64,000 nt of DNA from Leucocoprinus leucothites (Eukaryota > Basidiomycota > Agaricomycetes > Agaricales > Agaricaceae). The position numbers and the translations under genes were made by a program. The DNA is taken from NCBI GenBank assembly GCA_013368445.1, contig JAACJO010000006.1:1922001-1986000 (forward strand), given 5' to 3'. The notes under the pieces were generated by a model. It saw only the letters and a list, made by a program, of their open reading frames with translations. It made no database searches and was not told the origin of the DNA. Below, one piece after another: positions 56,791-64,000 of the stretch (position 1 is its first letter; each line of letters starts with the position of its first letter).

Positions 56791-57430
56791 GTTTAGAAAG
56801 AGCGTGTGATGAAGAATGGTAGAGGACAGGTAGTTTGAGAGTGCCTGGGATAGACGAATTGAGGCTGAGCGTAGCACTTAGGATGATTGGAAGAATAGAC
56901 TTAAATTGAATACTGAGACATATAGTGGACTTGTCGAAAAGTGGTACTCAGTTGGCGAGCTAATTTTAGTTTCATGACGATCTTGGTAAAAAGACGTAGC
57001 TTTATGATGATTTACGAGCAGCCGGTGGAAAACAGATCTAATAAAATGGCGGAACACCATTTGAACATCCCAAGGGATGAATGTTACGAGCGACTCTTAT
57101 CGAAACTACTGTAGGCTAACCGTCAGAAAACATGTACTTATTCGTATGTCCGGTTGGAGAAATTACCCCACGTAAGTTGGCGTGATATACTCATAAGGAG
57201 GCTGTGTTGGTCGGTGTTAGTGAACTGTGATCAGATAATTCCGGAGGCTTAATCAGTAGTCGGGCGTCTGGCTCCAATGGGGGTGACCCGTGATGGTGGC
57301 GCATTCAATCATAGCCCTTCGCGCATAGCATCGCTGAGCACTTATCATTGGAGCTTTTCTGTAACGTTCATCTTTCCTCTTTGAGAGCTTTACCCTTCAC
57401 TTTCAGCCCTTTGTGAGACTTGAATCCGCG
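56791..57430. promoter_or_regulatory. Shared divergent promoter region, copy A
   Basis: 640 bases between the divergently oriented membrane-protein and kinase genes. Similar in sequence to 60660-61225. No individual element is firmly identified. Confidence 0.5.
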
Positions 57431-60016
57431 ATGGCGAAGAAGACAGGTACGTCTTTGGTATGTTGATTTCAACGTTGGTCCAATTCAACGAGATCTTGTA
57501 TAGCGCCAAAGCCGCCGCCCAAAGTACCACAGCTACAGCTTCCATCCAACAATGCTGATCAATCCGCCAAAACCAAGACCACAGACACAGACCTCAATGT
57601 GCGTCGGTCTATGATACTGTCGTTGTGGTTGATATTGGAGTTTGAGTAACGACCACTCTAGGAAATTCTGCGGAAGAGGCTTCCTGGTTTACTCAAGGGC
57701 ACCGTAGCGCGAAAAGCCTTCTGTGAGTTGAAAGGGGACGAAGCCCAGTTAGTCATCGATTACCTAGACTCAGTAAGCTCTCGCTATATTGTACTCAAGC
57801 GAGTAGTCTCTCACTCCCCTTTTGCTAGACCTTGCAACAGTCGACTACGGCTGAGCTCCGGAAGAGCATCGTCTATACACTATATGGTATATGCAGGGCC
57901 TCGCTTTTATATCCACGCTGTTACGTCTTGAAAGACATTGACTTCGGTACACAAGTCACTGGTGGTGGATTCTCAGACATTTATCGAGGTCGCGCCGGAC
58001 AGCAAACCCTCTGCCTAAAAGTTGTTCGCCTATTTCAGAAATCGGAGTCAAAGGATTTGTTAAAGGTTCGAGCCTTAATCCCATATCGTTCCGCATGGAA
58101 GCTGATATCGTACTTAAACCTCAGATGTATGCCAAAGAAGCAGTATTGTGGGGCAATGCCCACCATCCCAACATTGTCCCATTTTACGGCATCTTTTTCC
58201 GCGACAAGGCGCAGAAACAAGTCTGTCTCGTTTCACCCTGGTTCCTCAATGGCAATCTTATCGAGTACCTGAAAAGCAATCCATCGAAGCCTCGCCTTCT
58301 CTATGTATGTGCCTCCAGGAAAATGGTTTGGACTTACTGACTTTACAGTGATTAGATAAAGGATGTCTCCCTGGGTTTGGAATATCTTCATAACCAGGGT
58401 TTTGTTCATGGCGATCTCAAGGGGGTAAATATAATCATTAGATCTTTGGAAGTTCAAGCCTGACATTCTTCAGGTTAACGTGCTTGTTGATGAATTCGGG
58501 AGGGCCTGCCTGACTGACTTCGGGTTATCTTCCATCCGCAGTGATGACAACATCGCCCAGTCGATAGCCACTTCTACGGCACAAGGAACAACTCCCCACT
58601 GGGCTGCTCCTGAGCTGGTAGAGTCCGATTCTGCGCGTTCCTCAAAGGCTAGTGATATGTGGGCGTTTGGATGTGTTTGCTACGAGGTGACCCTGTCCTT
58701 TCGAAGGATCAGCCAAAGATTAATGCCAACAAACTTCTAGATAATAACCGGAAAGCAACCGTTTTACTGGGTTGGTGGCATGCAAATATACGGTGTCATT
58801 TTGGGCGGTAAACTTCCGGGAGACCTCGACGACGTCGGTAAAGTGGAGGGGGATAATGTTGTCGTTAGAAGGGTTGTGATGGACTGCTGGTCGAAGGACC
58901 CAAAACGCCGACCCGAATGCAAGGAGATCGTAAAGCGTCTAGGGGCAACCCTGAGGCATGAAAAAGGGGATCAGGACAAGAATAATGTAAAAATGCAGTT
59001 CATCCAAGATGCAATGCGGTCCGGCGGCGAATCCCTAGACTTTCAAAAGATTTCCGGAATCTTGGACCGAGTCCGTATCTCTCTATTCGGTCCTATATCC
59101 CCATCTCATTGACGTACCTGGTTAGATTGAAAGTGCATCTAAAGACAAGGGGAAACCCCCTTCAACCCCTAAGCATAATTCAAAGCCTCCAGGGCAGAAA
59201 ACAGGCGGAAGTGCAGGGAAAAAGACGAATCGGGAGGAGGTTTCCGGCAAAAGTTCCCTTGATGTACCAACTGGATCACAACGACAACGTCCGGCATCTT
59301 ATCATGAATCGGGGTCAACCGACCCAAGTTCTTCGTTGCTGGCTGTTCCACAGCAGGAGCCCGGACATACCCGCAGGCACTCTTTTGGTGCAAGCAAACG
59401 CGTAAAGTTTGCGTTAGACCTGGAGAATCAGCAGTCGCCAGAAACTAGACCCCGTTCCAAAAGCGGAGGAAACCAGTTTACCCTTCATCCACTCCTTGAT
59501 CGCCACGCGCCTCAAAAGTTTCTCATGTTTGATCTCTCTACTCCTGAGTTTTTTGCAAAGAAATACTTGGGTTCAGGTCAAACAGAACGACTTTCCAGAG
59601 CTGAACTGACGGAGCCCGCTTCGTGGCCTGCGTTGAGTCGTCTCCGCATTGAATGTGACTTAGTTTCACAATGGCCACTTTCTTTTGAACCCGACCCAGA
59701 GTATTTGGCTCGAAAAAATTTATCTCCCAAGGACAAGATACCGCCAATCTCTCTGGGTGATATCTTGTTCAAGATTTACGAACATTTTGCGACAGGGGTT
59801 ACGTCCAAGGAATGGGAGGCTCTGTCGCTAGAGGATCAAGTAGCTATTGCACAGAGCTATACCAGGAGGTGTAAGGATCTGGGGCCCGGGGAGCAGATTG
59901 AGCGAAGTCAAGGTGTTAAAAGGATCGATTATTGCTTGGGGAAAGTTTGGTTTAGGGGATTGACGAAAGCTGGTGATAAGACGGATGTTTGGAAGTTGTA
60001 TCTAGATAAACCATAA
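57431..60016 (+). CDS. Tyrosine-kinase-like kinase fused to DUF6699-like domain, copy A
   Basis: 713 residues, nine exons (57431-57446, 57504-57598, 57662-57772, 57829-58065, 58125-58304, 58356-58424, 58474-58686, 58741-59070, 59126-60016). Residues 38-110 are a short helical region (LRKRLPGLLKGTVARKAF). The kinase domain (about 112-410) has loop TGGGFSDIYRG (118-128), Lys138 in LCLKVV, HGDLKG (231-236, a non-RD type catalytic loop), DFG (251-253) and WAAPELVES. All catalytic residues are present, so it is probably active. A basic low-complexity linker (about 418-534) follows. From about 535 the protein shows the DUF6699 pattern: FTLHPLLDRHAPQKFLMFDL, PASWPALSRLRI, ISLGDILFKIYEHF and a closing KTDVWKLYLDKP. 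The role is unknown; signalling is inferred from the kinase. Confidence 0.85.
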
Positions 60017-61225
60017 GTAATGTTCGAGCTTTATGGTTTCGGGTTAAGATAGCGCTGATTTGTCCTCCAGAATTCAGTTTCCAAGGATAGAACAAATATC
60101 ATGAAATTATAATTCTAGTAGTATCTCTCCACTCTGAAACCTATGCGGAGCAACGGATATTTAGGATTGGCTATGACTTTTGAAATAGTTAATCATTATG
60201 CAGCTTCAGTCAACGAGGAACCGACAAGCACAAGCTTGCTTTGGGTTCTCCGGGCCAATTGCACCCCTCTCCTCTTTGAAAATACATAGCAGTGCTGGCC
60301 GTCGGACATCGTGATTCGTTCAGGGTGATGCGACTGCTACGAACAGCAAGTGATTTCGTTCGGATTTCGCAAGCAAGACTTAAATCCGGATTGATGAGAA
60401 CGAAAAACCAATGTTTACGCGGTGCCAGCGTCTGACGTCCGGCCAACCCATGGGAGGCAAGAAGAGTTCCGCTTGTTCTAGGCATATTGCTTGGTTGTGG
60501 GATGGGGTAGACTGCGCATAAAGGACAGCTTGGAAGAATAATATACACTACACAAAGGAAAGAGAGGAACAGTAACCACCGGATCCGATCAACATGTCTG
60601 TGATAGAGCCAGGGCTTGGGAATGAGCTGCCAGAATCATGGGGGTATACATGTTTAGAAAGAGCGTGTGATGAAGAAAGGGAGAGGGCAGATAGCATGAG
60701 AGAACCTAAGACAGACGAATTGCGGCTGAGTGTAGTACTTAGAGTGACTGGAAGAGTAGACAAATCGAACACCGAAACATATGGACTGATTGAAAAGTGG
60801 TAGTTGGCGAGCTAATTTTAGTTTCATGATGATCATGGTGAAAAGATCTTGGCTTTATGATGATTTGCGAACAACTGGTGAAAAACAGATCTGATAAGAT
60901 GATGGAACCCATTTGAACAGTTTAAGGGATCGGTGTGAAGGGCGCCTCGCATCGGACCTGCTGCACGCCGACCGTCAGAAAACATGTATTCGTACTATGT
61001 CTGGGAGCAATTGCCTCACGGAAGTCACGACTCTATGCTCATAAGGAGGCTGTGTGGGTCGGTGGGTAAATATGACACATATGACATGATGCATTTCAGC
61101 TGGGCTCTTTGTGCGCTCGTTAGCATAGCTCTTATCAGTAGAACTTCACTCAAACCGTGACGCCCATCTTCTCTTTTTAAGAGCTGTATCTTTCAGTTTC
61201 AGTCCTTTGTGGCACCTGTTTTGAA
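60017..61225. other. Gap between duplicated units; divergent promoter copy B
   Basis: From 60017 to 60217 this is 3' flank shared with the end of the window; 60218-60574 is unique; from about 60575 it repeats the start of the membrane-protein gene and the divergent promoter of unit A. No complete gene. Confidence 0.6.
60575..60664 (-). pseudogene. Truncated copy of the membrane-protein gene
   Basis: Matches the promoter and first codons of the gene at 55808-56790 up to the GSDGY/GSGGY codons, where similarity stops. A deletion shortens the N-terminal segment; reading from the matching ATG gives fewer than 20 codons. No transmembrane helix or tail is present downstream, so it is a duplication stub. 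Confidence 0.7.
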
Positions 61226-63818
61226 ATGAAGAAAGGTGAGTCTTGGACATGTTGATTTCATTGTTTGTTCGGTTCAATGAGATCTTGTGTAGTGTCAAGA
61301 TCACCATCCAAAGCAAGCTGGTTTAAAGTACCGTGGCTGCGACTTCCATCTGGCGACGCTGGTTCATCCTCCAAAAGCTCTACGGCTATGGATCGAGATT
61401 TTAACGTGTGTCGACGACTCTATGTTGTTGTGACCATGACTTATACTGAAGCTTGAGCAACGGTCACTCTAGGAAACTTTGCTGAAGAGGCTTCCTGATT
61501 TACTCAAGAACGCCGTGGTGCGGAAAGCCTTCTGTGATTTGAAAAGGGATGAGGCTCAGTTAGTTATCGATTATCTAGACTCAGTAAGCTTAGATTACAC
61601 TCAGCGAGCAATCTCTCACTCCCATTTATCAGACCTTGCAGCAGTCGATTGCGGCCGGGCTCCGGAAGGACGTCGTCCATACACTGTATGGAATGTGCAG
61701 GGCCTATCTTTTATATCCACGCTGTTACGTCTTGAAGGACGTTGACTTCGGTACACACGTTACCGGCGGTGGGTTCTCGGACATTTATCGAGGTCGTGCT
61801 GGACAGCAACCCCTCTGCCTAAAAGTTGTTCGCCTGTTTCAGAAGTCGGAGTCAGAAGCTCTACTCAAGGTTCGAGTCTTGATCCCATCTCTTTCTGCAT
61901 GAAAGCTGATTTTATACTTAAACCTCAGATGTATGCCAAAGAAGCAATACTGTGGGGTAACGCCCACCATCCTAACATTGTCCCCTTTTATGGCATCTTT
62001 TTCCGCGACGAGGCCCAAAAACAAGTCTGCCTCATTTCACCTTGGTTCTCCAATGGCAATCTTATGGAATACCTGGGAAACAACCCATCGAAGCCTCGCC
62101 TCCCCTTTGTAAGTGTCTCTGGTAAGATGGTTTGAACTACTTAACTAACTTTACGGTGATTAGATAAAAGATATCTCCCTGGGATTGGAATATTTGCATA
62201 ACCAGAATTGTGTTCATGGTGATCTTAAGGGGGTAAATATGATCATTCATCTTTGTAAGGTCGATGCTGACATTCTTCAGCTTAACGTGCTTGTTGATGA
62301 GTTTGGGAGGGCCTGCCTGACTGACTTTGGGCTATCTTCCATCCGCAGCGATGATAGTGTCGCTCAGTCGATGGCCACTTCTACAGCACAAGGAACGACT
62401 TATCGCTGGGCTGCTCCCGAGCTGATAGAGTCCGATTCTGCGCATTCATCAAAGGCCAGTGATGTGTGGGCATTTGGGTGTGTTTGTTACGAGGTGACCC
62501 TGTCCTCTCGATCGATCACGTCAAATATTAACGACGAACTTTTAGACAATGACCGGAAAGCTGCCGTTCTACTGGCTTAGCCACATGCCGACAATTCGTG
62601 CCATTTTGGACGGTAAACACCCGGGAGACATTGACGACGTTGGCAAAGCGGAGGGGGGTAATATCACTGTTAGACGAATTGTGATGGACTGCTGGTCGAA
62701 AGACCCAAAACACCGGCCTGAGTGCAAGGAGATTGTAATACGTCTGGGAGCAACTCTGAGACGTGAAAAAGGGGATGAGGACAAGAATAATGTAGAAATG
62801 CAGTTCATCCGAGATACAATGCGGTCCAAAGGCGAATCACTGGACTTTCAAAAGGTTGCCCAAGTTTTAAACCGAGTGCGTATTCCCATTTCGGCTCCAC
62901 GATTCCCATCTAATGTACCTGGTCCAGATTGAAAGTGTCTCCAAGGACAAGGGGAAATCGCCTTCCTCCCCCAGGCTTAATCCAAAGCATCCAGAGCAGA
63001 ACACAGACGGGAACGCAGGGGAAAAGACGAATCGGGAGGAGGTTCCTGGCAAAGGTTCCCTTGATGTACCAGCTGGATCGCAGCGACAACGCCCGGCATC
63101 TTATCATGAATCGGGGTCAACCGATCCAAGTTCTTCGTTGCTGGCTGTTCCGCAGCAGGAGCCCGAATATCCCCGTAGACACTCTTTTGATGCAAGTAAC
63201 CGGGTAGAGCCTGAATTAGAGCCGGGGAATCGGCAGCTACCAGCAACTAGACCTCGTTCTAAAAGCGGTGGAGAAAATCAATTTGTCTTCCATCCACTCC
63301 TCGATCGCTATGCGCCTAAAAAATCTCTCATGTTTAACCTCTCTACTCCTCAGTTTTCCGCTGTGAAATACCTTGGTCCAGGTCGAACAGAGAGGATTTC
63401 CCGAGCTGAGCTGACGGAGCCCGCTTCTTGGCCGGTGCTGAGCTATCTCCGTATTGAATGTGATTTAATTCCACAGTGGCCACTTTCCCTCGAGCCCAAT
63501 CCAGGGTATTTCCCCCGAAAAAATCTATGTCCTGGGGACAGAATACCAATTTCGTTGGGTGATATCCTAGTCGGGCTCCATGAACACCTTACGACAGATA
63601 TCACGTCCGAGGAATGGAAGGCCCTGTCGCCGCAGGATCAAGTAGCTGTTGCACAGAGCTATACCAAGAGGTGTAAGGATATGGGACTCGGGGAGCAGAT
63701 CGAGCGAATTCAAGGTGTCAAAAGGCTTGATTATTGTTTTGGGAAAGTTTGGTTTAGGGGATTGACGAGAGCTGGTGATAAGACGGACGTATGGAAGTTG
63801 TATCTAGATAAACCATGA
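61226..63818 (+). CDS. Tyrosine-kinase-like kinase fused to DUF6699-like domain, copy B
   Basis: 717 residues, nine exons (61226-61235, 61293-61405, 61473-61583, 61633-61869, 61929-62108, 62164-62232, 62281-62493, 62546-62875, 62928-63818). Exons 3 to 9 have exactly the same lengths as in copy A (111, 237, 180, 69, 213, 330, 891). Catalytic residues are intact (TGGGFSDIYRG, LCLKVV, HGDLKG, DFG, WAAPELIES). The first two exons differ in length and sequence: copy A is proline-rich (APKPPPKVPQ) while copy B is basic/Trp-containing (SRSPSKASWFKVPW). The DUF6699-like part (FVFHPLLDRYAPKK to KTDVWKLYLDKP) is well conserved. No decay is visible, so both copies are probably expressed. Confidence 0.85.
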
Positions 63819-64000
63819 GTAATGTTAGATCTTTAGGGTTTTGGGTTAAGATAGCGCTGGCTTGTCCTTCAGATTTCGGTTCCCAAGACTAGAATAAGAC
63901 TCAGAAGATTACAATTCCAGTAGTATCTCTTCACTTATGCAGAGCAACGGATATTTAGGGTTGTTTTTGACTTTTGAATCAGTATGTAGATTCAGTCAAC
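63819..64000. other. 3' flank of kinase copy B
   Basis: Same sequence class as 60017-60217; the window ends inside it. Confidence 0.7.

Larger units (their letters stand above)
56690..60217. repeat. Segmental duplication, unit A
   Basis: Start of the minus-strand membrane gene, the shared divergent promoter, the plus-strand kinase-DUF6699 gene and about 200 bases of its 3' flank. The same order recurs from about 60575 to the end of the window. Long shared blocks include the stretches at 56795-56830/60650-60690 and 56950-57030/60790-60890. Confidence 0.85.
60575..64000. repeat. Segmental duplication, unit B
   Basis: Second copy of the block at 56690-60217. Similarity runs to the last base of the window (both units end in CTTCAGTCAAC / ATTCAGTCAAC at 60217 and 64000), so the true right border, and any further copies, lie outside. 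Confidence 0.85.

Overview
The window looks like nuclear DNA of a mushroom-forming basidiomycete (Agaricomycetes). Genes are split by many short introns of about 45-80 bases with GT..AG ends. The families present are typical of that group: NACHT NTPases with a GAHHF-type N-terminal motif, a tyrosine-kinase-like kinase joined to a DUF6699-like domain, a Tsp2-type tetraspanin, a seven-helix orphan membrane protein and an intron-rich set of conserved metabolic genes. No RNA gene, CRISPR array, virus or intact transposon was recognised. All gene models were spliced by hand. Reading phase was checked across every junction whose exons are listed; models with an uncertain 5' end or a broken frame are flagged.

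Layout. 1-5 kb: a small CsbD-like stress protein (minus) and a short-chain dehydrogenase (plus). 5-15.3 kb: cytosolic arginyl-tRNA synthetase, then two tandem NACHT-ATPase (NLR-like) genes. Each NACHT gene is followed by a decayed copy of the 3' end of the synthetase gene, so the array grew by duplication of a block [synthetase tail + NACHT gene]. 15.9-20.7 kb: tetraspanin (plus) and a seven-helix membrane protein whose frame is broken (minus). 22.2-26.3 kb: a 19-exon DHTKD1-type 2-oxo acid dehydrogenase E1 with a 6-base micro-exon and one frameshift. 27.9-33 kb: myo-inositol oxygenase and dihydrofolate synthase (both minus). 34.1-34.6 kb: a small secreted precursor of seven AP(G/T)W cores, each followed by a Lys-Arg or Arg-Arg pair, i.e. 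a kexin-processed repeat peptide gene. 37.8-39.5 kb: HMG-box transcription factor. 43-44 kb: glycine-rich membrane-anchored protein. 45.1-48.2 kb: secreted GH43-like hydrolase and a Vps68/TMEM50 protein. 48.6-51.7 kb: three tandem GFA/CENP-V-fold zinc proteins. 52.1-55.3 kb: Polo-like kinase. 55.8-64 kb: a single-pass membrane protein divergent from a kinase-DUF6699 gene, with this divergent region duplicated in tandem. The second kinase copy is intact and the second membrane-protein copy is only a stub.

How it fits together. Core housekeeping genes (Arg-tRNA synthetase, Plk, DHTKD1, FOL3, VPS68, MIOX) alternate with young, locally duplicated accessory families (NACHT, kinase-DUF6699, GFA) and long gene-poor gaps. 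The two most distinctive items are the repeat-peptide precursor at 34.1-34.6 kb and the pair of duplicated signalling-type arrays (NACHT at 7.6-14.8 kb, non-RD kinase at 57.4-63.8 kb). Both arrays are candidates for fungal self/non-self or environmental sensing. That role is inferred from family resemblance and is not shown by the sequence.
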